Positions 30,007 to 40,071 of a stretch of DNA of 64,000 nt are shown one piece after another (position 1 is the first letter of the stretch; each line of letters begins with the position of its first letter). A program made the translations under genes and the position numbers. Where the stretch lies: the NCBI GenBank assembly GCA_945884695.1, contig CAMCYO010000008.1:1-64000 (forward strand), given 5' to 3'. This DNA comes from Streptomyces griseus. GTDB lineage: Bacteria; Actinomycetota; Actinomycetes; Nanopelagicales; Nanopelagicaceae. Under the pieces are notes generated by a model. That model had not been told where the DNA came from, did not search any database, and saw only the letters and a list, made by a program, of their open reading frames with translations.

Positions 30007-30959
30007 ATTTTTGATTCTCCAAGATCAGAAAGTGCTCTGTAGCGATAAGAATGGTGAAATGTAAACCCCATTCCTTCATAGAGAGCAATCGCACCGAGAT
30101 TCTTTGAATCGACTTGAAGTAAGGCTTTGGTTGCCCCTAATTTGTGCGCTCCAGAAAGCAATTGCTCCATGCAGGCTCGACCAATTCCTTGACCTCTATA
30201 TTCATCGCAAACATAGAGTCGACTGATTGTTGCCCATTTTTCGAAGTTACTTGCTCGGCCAACTGCAATTAGCTTCCCATCTATTCGGCCAGCAATATAA
30301 ATCGCAGGATAACTTTTCATTATTTGTTCAATTCCTTCGTCATCTTGAAGGTGAAGCCACTCAACCGAGGGCGTCTCTGATATCTCCCACGATATTTCAC
30401 TTGTGGCTTCAGGATAACTTTCAGCGATATCGGCCACCATTACGTTAGCTAAAATTTTTTCTTCCCAGCCTCTTTTTGAAAGTTCTTGATCGAGAGCCTC
30501 ATAAGATGGAAGCGGAATATGAAAAACTGGAACAATGTTTCTCTCTCGATAGAAACTCACAACACTCTCGATTGCTGTTTCCAGTTCAATTCCTGGATTT
30601 CCAAGTGGAACTTCTCCTAAAGGTAAAACCGAGTTGGCTCGCATCGTAAAAGGTCCGCTTGCACGTACGAGCCAGCCACCAATTCTTAGCTCCTCCTTTG
30701 CTGGCCACGTTGCATTCGCAGCAATTTCAATTTCTTGAATTCGGATGCTTAATGGCGCACCATAACCAGCACGATCAGGTGTAGGCACAATTACACGCCA
30801 GATTGCTATTTGTTCCGGTGTGAAATGCGCGAGAGAACCATCGCGTTTGCGAACGCTGGTGAGTGATTCCAAAGTACCGACGACATCTCGAAATCCGCCA
30901 CCCAGTTCGTGAAGTCGCACTGTGATGCGCGCCCCAATGTTTTCAATCCCTGGTCCCAT
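30000..30959 (-). CDS. GNAT family N-acetyltransferase with actinobacterial N-terminal SH3-like region
   Basis: ISRLYVCDEYRGQGIGRACMEQLLSGAHKLGATKALLQVDSKNLGAIALYEGMGF; adjacent to fdxA; start at ATG 30959 by promoter spacing (track 30965). Confidence 0.82.
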   Translation of the reverse strand: MGPGIENIGARITVRLHELGGGFRDVVGTLESLTSVRKRDGSLAHFTPEQIAIWRVIVPTPDRAGYGAPLSIRIQEIEIAANATWPAKEELRIGGWLVRASGPFTMRANSVLPLGEVPLGNPGIELETAIESVVSFYRERNIVPVFHIPLPSYEALDQELSKRGWEEKILANVMVADIAESYPEATSEISWEISETPSVEWLHLQDDEGIEQIMKSYPAIYIAGRIDGKLIAVGRASNFEKWATISRLYVCDEYRGQGIGRACMEQLLSGAHKLGATKALLQVDSKNLGAIALYEGMGFTFHHSYRYRALSDLGESKIC

Positions 30960-31050
30960 AGGCACACGATAATTGGAAAATCAACAGGTGGCGTGACCAA
31001 TTGCGTTAAGGTGATTAGAATGGCGCTATTGGCTCCCTTGGAGGTTTACC

Positions 31051-31368
31051 TTGACGTACATCATCGCCCAACCTTGCATCGACGTGAAAGACAAGTCTTG
31101 CATCGAAGAGTGTCCCGTTGACTGCATCTATGAAGGAAACCGGATGCTTTACATTCAACCTGACGAGTGTGTTGATTGCGGTGCTTGCGAGCCAGTCTGT
31201 CCAGTTGAGGCAATCTATTATGAAGACGATGTTCCTGGCCAATGGAAAGATTTTTCAAAAGTTAACTCAGAGTTTTTTGTTGAATTAGGTTCACCCGGTG
31301 GTGCCAGTAAAGTCGGACAGACAAATACTGACCATGCAGATGTGGTTACTGCTCCGCCACAAGGTTAA
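31051..31368 (+). CDS. fdxA: 7Fe ferredoxin
   Basis: MTYIIAQPCIDVKDKSCIEECPVDCIYEGNRMLYIQPDECVDCGACEPVCPVEAIYYEDD; TTG start with GGAGG SD. Confidence 0.95.
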   Translation: MTYIIAQPCIDVKDKSCIEECPVDCIYEGNRMLYIQPDECVDCGACEPVCPVEAIYYEDDVPGQWKDFSKVNSEFFVELGSPGGASKVGQTNTDHADVVTAPPQG

Positions 31369-31380
31369 AAAGGGTTTACT

Positions 31381-32463
31381 CTGAAACTGCCTGATTTCCC
31401 GTGGGATGCACTTGCTCCCTATGGAGATCGTGCAAAGCAACACCCAGGCGGAATCATCGATCTTTCTGTAGGCACACCTGTTGATCCAACTCCAGAATTC
31501 ATTCAGCAAACTTTGCGCGAGCACTCAAATGCACCTGGCTACCCACTTACTGCCGGAACGGCTCTACTCCAAGAGAGAATCAAAAAATGGGCAATTGAGA
31601 AACTTGGCGCAACGGGAGATTTTGATGTTTTACCTTTAATTGGATCAAAAGAATTTGTTGCATGGCTACCTACACTTCTTAAAGTTAAGAGCGTTATTTT
31701 TCCCGAAGTTGCATATCCGACATATAACGTTGGAGCAATCCTTGCTGGAGCAATTGGTTCCCCAGTCGGAGTATCACCTTCGACATGGCCAACATCTGAA
31801 TTAGCGTGGATAAATTCACCTTCAAATCCAACGGGCCGAACCCACTCTAAATCAGAGATGACTGATGTAATTGAATGGTCGCGAAGGAATGCAAGCATTC
31901 TTGTTTCCGATGAATGCTATTTCGAGTTCGCTCATTCATCCACGCCACACTCAATTCTGGAATGTACGCAAGGGGATAACACAAATATTCTCGCTGTCCA
32001 TTCGCTCTCAAAGAGATCTTCCATGGCCGGGTATCGCGCAGCATTTGTTATCGGCGATCGAAAATTAATAGCTCGAATCCGAGAAGTAAGAAAGCATGCG
32101 GGAATGATGGTGAGCTTGCCAGTGCAAGAAGCGATGATCTCTGCATTATCGGATAGCAACCATGTTGCTAACCAGCGCGCCCGCTACAACTTGCGCCGAG
32201 AGAAACTCATTCCAGCTTTAGAACGGGTAGGCTTCACAATTGAAGAGTCAGGTGCTGGACTCTATATATGGTGTACTCGCAATGAATCTGATTGGGAGAG
32301 CGTTGATTGGCTTGCACAACTGGGAATCCTTGCAACGCCTGGTAATTTCTACGGAGAAAAGGGTGCTCGCAATATTCGAATCGCTCTCACAGCTACAGAT
32401 AAGGCAATTGATGAAGCAGTTTCTCGCCTTTCATCCGCTGAATTTCCAAAGGTAAGAAAATGA
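31381..32463 (+). CDS. dapC: Succinyldiaminopimelate transaminase, putative CTG start
   Basis: LKLPDFPWDALAPYGDRAKQHPGGIIDLSVGTPVDPTPEFIQQ... fold-type I aminotransferase; follows fdxA; the track start (TTG 31513) removes the conserved N-terminus. Confidence 0.85.
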   Translation: MKLPDFPWDALAPYGDRAKQHPGGIIDLSVGTPVDPTPEFIQQTLREHSNAPGYPLTAGTALLQERIKKWAIEKLGATGDFDVLPLIGSKEFVAWLPTLLKVKSVIFPEVAYPTYNVGAILAGAIGSPVGVSPSTWPTSELAWINSPSNPTGRTHSKSEMTDVIEWSRRNASILVSDECYFEFAHSSTPHSILECTQGDNTNILAVHSLSKRSSMAGYRAAFVIGDRKLIARIREVRKHAGMMVSLPVQEAMISALSDSNHVANQRARYNLRREKLIPALERVGFTIEESGAGLYIWCTRNESDWESVDWLAQLGILATPGNFYGEKGARNIRIALTATDKAIDEAVSRLSSAEFPKVRK

Positions 32464-33431
32464 CAGAGGCAATTTTATTAGTAGGTGGCATGGGCACTCG
32501 CCTAATGCCATTAACGCGCAGTACTCCAAAGCCCATGTTGCCTGTTGCTGGATTACCTGTAACCGAGCATCAACTTCTCATGGCCAAGCGCGCGGGAATT
32601 ACATCTATCGTTCTAGCTACCTCTTATTTATCTGAGATTTTTATTCCATATTTTGGCGATGGCTCACGCTGGGGCCTTGATCTTCGCTATGCAGTCGAAG
32701 AGCAACCCCTTGGAACTGGGGGAGCGATACGAAATGCGTCAGCCCTATTGAATGGCGACCCTACTGTTGTGATTTTTAATGGTGATGTACTCACTGGGCA
32801 CGACCTAAAGAAGCAGATTGACTTTCATGCCTCTAACAAGGCTGAAGTAACATTGCATTTAACACACGTTGACGATGCTCGCGCATATGGATGCGTTCCA
32901 ATTGACGCCAACTGCAGGGTCAGCGCATTTCTAGAAAAGATGGAAAAACCAGTAACAAATACTATTAACGCTGGCTGCTATGTTTTTGAAAGAAGTGTGG
33001 TCGAATTTATTCCAGAGAACACAGTGGTCAGTATTGAAAGAGAAATCTTCCCTCAACTTGTTGCGCAGGGAAAGAATATTTTTGGTTTCGTTGATGATTC
33101 GTATTGGCTCGATATCGGAACGCCCTATGCGCTATTAAAGGGCTCACGAGACCTTGTTGCTGGACTATTAGGTGGCCCACACAGTGAATTTTTGGCGGGC
33201 AAAGGATGCTCTATTGACAACGATGCCAGAGTAATTGCGGGCTCATCACTGGGAAATAATGTCCAGGTTGGAAAGGGATCGCTCATCGATGGTTCAATTC
33301 TCTGCGATGGAGTTAGCGTTGGGCCTGGCGCAGAAATAATCGGTTCATTCATTGCACCAGGTACTTTTATTGAATCTGATAGCAAAATTGTCGACAGTTA
33401 TTGCGCAATTGATGGGATTTCCCCCTTCTAA
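32460..33431 (+). CDS. Sugar nucleotidyltransferase (mannose-1-phosphate guanylyltransferase-like)
   Basis: AILLVGGMGTRLMPLTRSTPKPMLPVAGLP; left-handed beta-helix-like C-terminus. Confidence 0.9.
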   Translation: MTEAILLVGGMGTRLMPLTRSTPKPMLPVAGLPVTEHQLLMAKRAGITSIVLATSYLSEIFIPYFGDGSRWGLDLRYAVEEQPLGTGGAIRNASALLNGDPTVVIFNGDVLTGHDLKKQIDFHASNKAEVTLHLTHVDDARAYGCVPIDANCRVSAFLEKMEKPVTNTINAGCYVFERSVVEFIPENTVVSIEREIFPQLVAQGKNIFGFVDDSYWLDIGTPYALLKGSRDLVAGLLGGPHSEFLAGKGCSIDNDARVIAGSSLGNNVQVGKGSLIDGSILCDGVSVGPGAEIIGSFIAPGTFIESDSKIVDSYCAIDGISPF

Positions 33432-33475
33432 ACCCAAAATAGTGCGATTAATCAATAAATAATCCCCAATTCGAC

Positions 33476-33504
33476 TTGACTAAATCGAGTTACACGCGTG
33501 TAAT
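33476..33504 (+). promoter_or_regulatory. Putative whiB promoter TTGACT-N17-TGTAAT with operator palindrome TTACACGCGTGTAA (33490-33503)
   Basis: Read directly; hexamers at 33476-33481 and 33499-33504 with 17-nt spacer. Confidence 0.7.
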
Positions 33505-33560
33505 TCATCTATTGGTTTACCGCCATAGGGGCGGACCCGAAGTTTTGAAGGAGTGCCTGA

Positions 33561-33836
33561 ATGTCTGAAATTCGACCTGTCGGCCCAAGCGTGCAACTCG
33601 TAACTGGAGAGACAGTAGAACTCTCATGGCAAGAGCGCGCATTATGTGCCCAGACCGACCCTGAAGCATTCTTCCCTGAAAAAGGTGGTTCAACTCGTGA
33701 AGCAAAGCGGGTATGCATGTCCTGTGATGTTCGCGGGGAATGTTTGGAATATGCCCTGGCTCACGATGAGCGATTTGGGATTTGGGGCGGTCTCTCCGAA
33801 CGCGAACGTCGTCGCCTTAAGCGCCGTCCCGCGTAA
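33561..33836 (+). CDS. WhiB family transcriptional regulator (WhiB2/WhmD-like)
   Basis: Four-Cys cluster ALCAQTDPEAFFPEKGGSTREAKRVCMSCDVRGECLEYALAHDERFGIWGGLSERERRRLKRR. Confidence 0.95.
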   Translation: MSEIRPVGPSVQLVTGETVELSWQERALCAQTDPEAFFPEKGGSTREAKRVCMSCDVRGECLEYALAHDERFGIWGGLSERERRRLKRRPA

Positions 33837-33850
33837 CACTGAGTGCAGCT

Positions 33851-36800
33851 ATGGCTGAGTCAGCCAAGCGCAACGACACTCACCATGTAACTGCGATTCT
33901 TGTCGTTCATGATGGTGCGATGTGGCTTCCAGAAGTTGTCGCATCGTTAGCCTCGCAAACTCGTTCAATCGATTCAACAATCGCTATTGATACGGGATCA
34001 ATCGACTCTTCAGCAAAACTTTTAAGTAATTCCAGAATCCCTTTTCTTTCTATATCTCGCGAAGCTGGATTTGGAGATGCGATTAATTCGGCGCTAGAAA
34101 ATCTTCCAGAGATGGAAGGTAGCCATGAATGGCTTTGGTTCATTCACGACGATTGTGCACCAGCACATGATGCGCTCACGCAATTATTACGGGCAATCGA
34201 AGATCGTCCACATGTTGCAATCGTTGGACCTAAATTGCGCGGCTGGTATGACAGAACACATTTACTTGAAGCTGGCGTAAGCATTGCAGGAAATGGTGCA
34301 CGATGGACAGGTCTTGAACTTCGCGAGTACGACCAAGGCCAACGCGATGGAATCAGAGATGTCTTGGGAGTCAGTACTGCTGGGATGTTAGTACGACGAG
34401 AAGTTTTCGAAGAACTTGGTGGTTTTGATCCGAACTTATCTTTATTTAGAGACGACGTGGATTTGGGTTGGCGTGCACGTGTTGCCGGACATTCTGTCAT
34501 TGTCGCAACAGACGCCATTGCATATCATGCAGAAGCTACCGCATCTGAAAGAAGAGGCGTTGATGTAACGCACGCATTCCTTAATCGCCCTTTGCTCCTT
34601 GATCGACGAAATGCCTCATATGTTTTATTGGTCAACTCTTCTTTGTGGCTTCTGCCATGGCTATCCCTAAGGCTTCTCGCAAGTGCCACAGTGAGGTCAA
34701 TTGGTTATTTGATTGCAAAACTTCCAGGCTATGCTGCTGATGAAATTCTTGCTATTGGATTGCTACTTATTCATCCGGGCTTACTTCTTAATGCACGGCA
34801 GACCCGACGTACTCAGAGAATGCTTTCTTCAAGGGTGGTTGCAAATTTTATTCCACCTCGCTGGATGCAATTGCGCTTAAGTATTAATCGCAGTATTGAA
34901 GCAATACGAGAGCGTTTTTTACCAACGCCACTAACGCAAGAAAGTATTTTGGATGCGTTATCAGAAGAAGAAGATTTACTTACCCCGGCTCCAACGCGGA
35001 ACTGGAAGGGGCTAATGCTCCGTCCAGAAATTCTGGGAGTTGTTTTCTTATTAGCGTTGACCACTGTTTGGGCCAGGCATAGGTATGGTCCGATATCGGG
35101 GGGTGCGCTTTCTACAACTCCAAGCGGTGCAATGGATCTATGGCGTAGCTACGCTGATTCGTGGCATGAAGTCGGCATGGGAAGTTCGTATGCAACGCCA
35201 ACTTGGATTGCTCTTTTGGCTCTTGCTTCAACATTTTCATTTGGAAATGCAACGTTCTTCATTGCACTTCTTTTTTGGATTGCACCGATTCTTTTTATGT
35301 GGTCTATGTATGCTCTTATTCGAACGTTCACCTCTAGGCGATGGCTAGCCGTTGGAGCAAGCGTGGGCTATGCGATTTCACCTGTCGCAATAGGTGCCAT
35401 CAACCAAGGAAGACTAGGCACGGTGGCAACTTTGCTTTGCGCACCGATTATCGTGAAATCGCTTCCTAAACTTGGAGCAATTGAAGATGCAAGCTGGAAG
35501 TTAATTTTTGGATTCAGCTTAATCATTGGAGCAGTCACCGCCTTTTCCTTGCCCCTCTACCTCGTTGTGGCATCATTCTTCGTCGCAGGCATCCTCAAGG
35601 ACTACCTGCAGTTCAGACTCAATCCGGAAGGCATTGTCTTTAAAGAACGCTTATATAGATGGCTACTCCTAATAGTTACACCCTTTGCGTTATCCATGCC
35701 TTGGTCATTGGAAGCGCTGACTCACCCATCTCGCTTCCTAACTGAACCAGGAATCTCTCTACCGGGAGGTTTGGCAAATGAAGTATTTCTTGCAAACCCT
35801 GGTGGTGCAGGTGCGATTCCATGGTGGTTCATTAGTCCGATTTCATTGATTATTCTGGTTGCAATTTTCTCGTCAACAAAGGCGCGCATATATGCGCAAT
35901 GGGGTTTTGGAATTTTACTTTCTGCAACTTTAGCCAGTTCCATTGCAATTTCCGCACATGGCTCTGCTTCCAATACTCAAGTTTGGGTCGGTTCATGGCT
36001 CGCCATCACAACGATTTGTGCCGTCGTCTCTGGGGTAATTATTTTGGACGGTCTTCGAGCAAGACTTGCCAACTCAAATTTTCATTATCGTCATATTCTT
36101 GCTGGCCTTGGTGTCGCAGCTGTCTTAGTTTATTCGCTCACCGCTTCCTTCTGGATCGTAACCTCCGGTGCAAATTCGCCATTGCAAGTCAATCGCACCT
36201 CAGTACTTCCTCCATTTTTGGGGATTTCGCCGGGAACAAAAACTTTAGTTATTAGAAATTCAGATGCAGAACAGGACTCGAAATTAGCATTTTTTGTTGC
36301 CCGTGATAAAGATGCGCTATTAGGAGATCCCGATGTGGCTCCGAAATCAAGTCCGGCAATTGATAAAGCAGTGAGAGATTTAGTTGATGGCAGTGGATTG
36401 ACCAGCAGTAAAGTTTTATCAACACATGGAATAAAGTTTCTCTTTATGATGAATCCTGTTGATGATCAGTTAGTCAGATCCATTGATGGCATCGGAGGAT
36501 TCATTCGGAATTCATCAACTAGTGCCGGAATTATTTGGAAAGTTAGTGGTGTGGCCGAGCGATTAGTATTTACCGACGAGAAATTAACTTCAACACCACT
36601 AGTTGGTGGAGAGAACTTAGCACCAGGTTCAACACTTTCACCAGGGACCATTACATTGGCAGAAAACTACGACTCTTCATGGCAAATCATTCAAAATGGA
36701 GTAAGGCTAGTTCGTACCATGAATGAGTATGGGCTACCTCAATTCCAGTCCCCAAAACCCGGAGAGTTTTTTCTCATACATGACGGCACTGTTCGTCGAG

Positions 36801-36901
36801 GTTGGCTCTCCCTTCAAGTAATTCTCGTACTTACTGTTTTCGTGATGATATTGCCCGCAGGTCGGCGTAAGCGTGAAATTTCCGTTGAGGAGCTCACATG
36901 A
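33851..36901 (+). CDS. Large membrane family 2 glycosyltransferase (1016 aa)
   Basis: N-terminal GT2 (AILVVHDGAMWLPEVVASLASQT; FRDDVDLGWRARVAG) followed by many TM segments. Confidence 0.88.
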   Translation: MAESAKRNDTHHVTAILVVHDGAMWLPEVVASLASQTRSIDSTIAIDTGSIDSSAKLLSNSRIPFLSISREAGFGDAINSALENLPEMEGSHEWLWFIHDDCAPAHDALTQLLRAIEDRPHVAIVGPKLRGWYDRTHLLEAGVSIAGNGARWTGLELREYDQGQRDGIRDVLGVSTAGMLVRREVFEELGGFDPNLSLFRDDVDLGWRARVAGHSVIVATDAIAYHAEATASERRGVDVTHAFLNRPLLLDRRNASYVLLVNSSLWLLPWLSLRLLASATVRSIGYLIAKLPGYAADEILAIGLLLIHPGLLLNARQTRRTQRMLSSRVVANFIPPRWMQLRLSINRSIEAIRERFLPTPLTQESILDALSEEEDLLTPAPTRNWKGLMLRPEILGVVFLLALTTVWARHRYGPISGGALSTTPSGAMDLWRSYADSWHEVGMGSSYATPTWIALLALASTFSFGNATFFIALLFWIAPILFMWSMYALIRTFTSRRWLAVGASVGYAISPVAIGAINQGRLGTVATLLCAPIIVKSLPKLGAIEDASWKLIFGFSLIIGAVTAFSLPLYLVVASFFVAGILKDYLQFRLNPEGIVFKERLYRWLLLIVTPFALSMPWSLEALTHPSRFLTEPGISLPGGLANEVFLANPGGAGAIPWWFISPISLIILVAIFSSTKARIYAQWGFGILLSATLASSIAISAHGSASNTQVWVGSWLAITTICAVVSGVIILDGLRARLANSNFHYRHILAGLGVAAVLVYSLTASFWIVTSGANSPLQVNRTSVLPPFLGISPGTKTLVIRNSDAEQDSKLAFFVARDKDALLGDPDVAPKSSPAIDKAVRDLVDGSGLTSSKVLSTHGIKFLFMMNPVDDQLVRSIDGIGGFIRNSSTSAGIIWKVSGVAERLVFTDEKLTSTPLVGGENLAPGSTLSPGTITLAENYDSSWQIIQNGVRLVRTMNEYGLPQFQSPKPGEFFLIHDGTVRRGWLSLQVILVLTVFVMILPAGRRKREISVEELT

Positions 36902-38199
36902 GATTTCGCTTAATGTTTATAGTTGCGCTTTTGGTATTACTGACATTATTTTCTGCGAATCTGCTGGAAAAAGGAGTTAGTACGAGTAAGTTTTCCCAAA
37001 CTTTCCCCGCAGTTGTCTGTGCTCCTACTGGTGCTGGCCTCAATGGACAAGTCTCCACTGGATCGCGCAATACACCTTCTCGTAAGATCGCGCGCAACTC
37101 TACGGTTTTCGTCCCAGTCAAGAGTTCACGATTTATTGTCGGTCCAGAACCCATCCTCTTGGAGGGCTCTAAGGTCACATCGATTACCTGGCAAAGTTCG
37201 GCTTCAAAGTGGGCAGGTGCGACATTGTGCAAATCTCCCCAGAGCGACGAATGGTTCGTTGGTGGAAGCGGTGATGTAACTAGTAAAGGACGAGTTATTT
37301 TAGTTAATAGTGGCCTGAGCGACGCCATAGTAGATATTAAAATTTGGAGCGAGAATGGCTCGTTAGCAGGAAAAGTTTTTACGGTTAAGCCCAACTCCTT
37401 CATGCAAGTTCGATTGGATTCATTAGCCGTGGCTCAAAGTCGACTAGTTATTCGCGTTACTCCACGGTCTGGTCGCGTGAGCGCATTTATGATTGATGAA
37501 AGAGCAAAAGGATTACGTGCTTTGGGTGGTGATTTTGTCAATTCAATTAATACGCCACGCACCGATTTTGTAATCTCTGGGATACCAAATCAAATAATTA
37601 ATTCCAAATCTGTGAGTCACACTCTCAGAATTCTCTCTCCAGGAAGTGCCAAAGCAACCGTGAGTATTGAACTTATTTCAAATGATGGGTCTTTTATTCC
37701 TGTTGGGTTAGATTCACGTGAAGTTGCGCGAGGACTGGTAACCGACATCTCGTTTTCTCCAAATATCAAGACTAATATTTTTTCACTGCGTGTTCGCTCG
37801 GATCGTCCAATTCTTGCCTCGGTATATTCAGAGATAGCTAATTCAGGGCGTAATGATTTCTTATGGAATACTGCGACAAGTCAACTAACTCCCATGACGC
37901 TGGCAATTTCTGGTCTAGAACCAACGCTTGTATTCACAGGTGATGAAATACGAGTTGGTATTGAAAGTCATTTAAATAATGGGCGAACAAAGGTGACAAC
38001 AGTGAAGGGGTCAGAAATTGCTTCGTGGAAAGCACCCAGTGGAACTCGTTCAATCAAAATCACATCAGTTTCATCCGGAGTTTTTGGATCTGGACTTGTT
38101 ACCTCGGTCAATGGCATTGGGACTTTCCCATTAATACCCGGAAGTCTGCTCAGTCGAGTGGCGGTGCCTAGCTCCAATATTGCCGTTATTAATCGATGA
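36898..38199 (+). CDS. DUF5719-like secreted/membrane protein
   Basis: N-terminal TM; downstream of whiB2-GT as in other actinobacteria; family assignment from context. Confidence 0.65.
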   Translation: MRFRLMFIVALLVLLTLFSANLLEKGVSTSKFSQTFPAVVCAPTGAGLNGQVSTGSRNTPSRKIARNSTVFVPVKSSRFIVGPEPILLEGSKVTSITWQSSASKWAGATLCKSPQSDEWFVGGSGDVTSKGRVILVNSGLSDAIVDIKIWSENGSLAGKVFTVKPNSFMQVRLDSLAVAQSRLVIRVTPRSGRVSAFMIDERAKGLRALGGDFVNSINTPRTDFVISGIPNQIINSKSVSHTLRILSPGSAKATVSIELISNDGSFIPVGLDSREVARGLVTDISFSPNIKTNIFSLRVRSDRPILASVYSEIANSGRNDFLWNTATSQLTPMTLAISGLEPTLVFTGDEIRVGIESHLNNGRTKVTTVKGSEIASWKAPSGTRSIKITSVSSGVFGSGLVTSVNGIGTFPLIPGSLLSRVAVPSSNIAVINR

Positions 38200-38256
38200 C
38201 ACGATGAGAGCCTGTGGCTCCGCAGTTTTTCTAGTCTCTCCCACTAATCTTTAGAC

Positions 38257-38631
38257 ATGTCTACATTTTCGCGATTAGGTCGGGGGTGCTCGCGTGGCGG
38301 TTGTCGTAGAAAAGCGGTAATGACATTGACCTACGTTTATGCAGACTCAGTAGCGGTAGTAGGACCATTGGCAACTTTTGCAGAACCGCATTCGTATGAT
38401 TTATGCGAATTGCATGGTGATCGATTAACTGTGCCAAATGGATGGAACGTTATACGTCAAGAACGGGACGATCACGAAGTTGGCCCCACGCACGATGACT
38501 TGATGGCCATTGCAGATGCAGTACGCGAGGCTGGAAATAACTCAAGCCCGAATGAAAGTAATGAAGGCGTATCCAATTCTCAGAACCCCCAAACTGGTAG
38601 ACGTGGACACTTACGCGCTGTACCGTCTTAA
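38257..38631 (+). CDS. DUF3499 family protein
   Basis: CSRGGCRRKAVMTLTYVYADSVAVVGPLATFAEPHSYDLCELHGDRLTVPNGWNVIR. Confidence 0.88.
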   Translation: MSTFSRLGRGCSRGGCRRKAVMTLTYVYADSVAVVGPLATFAEPHSYDLCELHGDRLTVPNGWNVIRQERDDHEVGPTHDDLMAIADAVREAGNNSSPNESNEGVSNSQNPQTGRRGHLRAVPS

Positions 38632-38634
38632 GTC

Positions 38635-40005
38635 GTGAGCAACATATCTACCTCGAAAGTTTTTAAAGCCTATGACATTAGAGGCTTAGTTGAAACTGAA
38701 ATTACTCCAGACTTTGCATTCCAAACTGGATTAGCTTTTGCTCGATTCCTTGAAACCGAACGCGAACCAGGAACACTCATTGTTGCTCAAGATATGCGCC
38801 CATCTTCTCCCTTGCTAGCCGAAGCATTTTCAGCTGGAGCTGTTTCAAATGGAATGGATGTTATTCGCATTGGATTGGCATCAACTGACATGTTGTATTT
38901 TGCTTCAGGCAAACTCAATCTACCCGGAGCAATGTTTACTGCAAGCCATAATCCGGCTGAATATAACGGAATAAAATTATGTAAGAGTGGAGCTAAACCA
39001 ATTGGCGCCGATACTGGACTCAAAACAATTGAAAGATTCGTTGCTGAAGGAAACCCAATAGTGATGCGATCAATTGGTCGTGAAACCGAAAGAAACATGC
39101 TGAGTGATTACATTGATCACCTCCTATCTTTAGTTGATGTCTCACATATCCGGCCTCTCAAGATTGTCGTAGATGCCGGAAATGGAATGGCTGGATATAC
39201 GGCACCAGCGCTATTTGAGAATCTAAATGTTGAATTAATTGAACTATATTTTGAGTTAGATGGAACTTTCCCCAATCATGAAGCCAATCCCATTGATTCT
39301 GCCAACCTTAAGGATTTGCAGAAGGCGGTAATTAAACATAAAGCTGATATTGGGTTAGCTTTTGATGGTGACGCAGATCGATGTTTTCTTGTAGATGAGC
39401 GAGGAACCATTGTTGATCCGTCTTCGCTGACTGCTCTAATTGCAGCAAGAGAGCTTACAAAACATCCTAGGTCTTCAATAATTTATAATTTAATCTCATC
39501 AAGGGCAGTGGCAGAAGTTATTGAAGAGAATTCGGGTAAACCAATTCGAAGTCGCGTAGGACATTCCTATATCAAAAAACTCATGGCAGAATCTGGTGCG
39601 ATTTTTGGGGGAGAGCACTCCGGACATTTCTATTTTAAGAATTTTTGGTGTGCAGATTCGGGAGCTCTTGCAGCCCTTCATGCAATTGCTGCATTAGGCG
39701 AACAGAAGTTAACACTCTCAAAATTACTTAAGCCATTTATTCGCTACGTTTCAAGTGGCGAAATAAATTCAAAAATTGGGAAACCAGAGAAGGCTTTACG
39801 TGCGATTGAAGAGAAATACTCGAAATCTGGCGAAGTAGATCACTTAGATGGTCTGACAGTAAATGGCGATACCTGGTGGTTCAACGTTCGACCCTCGAAC
39901 ACTGAACCATTACTGAGACTCAACGTGGAAGCCAAAACACAGGCAAAACTTGATCGAGTACGCGATGAAGTATTAGCCTTAATTCGCTCCTCTGAATATG
40001 CCTAA
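38635..40005 (+). CDS. manB: Phosphomannomutase/phosphoglucomutase
   Basis: FKAYDIRGLVETEITPDFAFQTG, GAMFTASHNPAEYNGIK, AFDGDADRCFLVDERG, RPSNTEPLLRLNVEA. Confidence 0.94.
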   Translation: MSNISTSKVFKAYDIRGLVETEITPDFAFQTGLAFARFLETEREPGTLIVAQDMRPSSPLLAEAFSAGAVSNGMDVIRIGLASTDMLYFASGKLNLPGAMFTASHNPAEYNGIKLCKSGAKPIGADTGLKTIERFVAEGNPIVMRSIGRETERNMLSDYIDHLLSLVDVSHIRPLKIVVDAGNGMAGYTAPALFENLNVELIELYFELDGTFPNHEANPIDSANLKDLQKAVIKHKADIGLAFDGDADRCFLVDERGTIVDPSSLTALIAARELTKHPRSSIIYNLISSRAVAEVIEENSGKPIRSRVGHSYIKKLMAESGAIFGGEHSGHFYFKNFWCADSGALAALHAIAALGEQKLTLSKLLKPFIRYVSSGEINSKIGKPEKALRAIEEKYSKSGEVDHLDGLTVNGDTWWFNVRPSNTEPLLRLNVEAKTQAKLDRVRDEVLALIRSSEYA

Positions 40006-40071
40006 TTGAGTGACAAGCGGTAACCTATCTTACTTACGTATACAAGAAATGGCCCTTAGAAGGAGAATTTC

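Noticed and set aside
27472-30959. Mycothiol biosynthesis mini-cluster (PIG-L = MshB, CysS-like = MshC, GNAT = MshD)
   Set aside because: The CysS protein retains full tRNA-synthetase motifs and a C-terminal NWAESDRLRQLLEEAG region typical of CysRS, and the GNAT has the SH3-like N-terminus of the fdxA-linked family. The superfamily coincidence is suggestive but not supported as a pathway
31366-31380. Fusion of fdxA and dapC by programmed stop read-through
   Set aside because: Same frame makes it possible, but an SD (AAAGGG) at correct spacing to CTG 31381 is a simpler explanation; retained only as an alternative
34144-34518. 124-aa minus-strand ORF inside the large glycosyltransferase
   Set aside because: Antisense shadow of the GT2 domain; Ser/Arg/Pro-rich, no motif
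36894-37403. 169-aa minus-strand ORF antisense to DUF5719 gene
   Set aside because: Composition typical of antisense translation; the plus-strand frame fits the operon
40006-40071. SAH riboswitch upstream of adenosylhomocysteinase
   Set aside because: Only 66 nt of spacer and no recognisable SAH-riboswitch core; an ordinary SD (AAGGAG) is present
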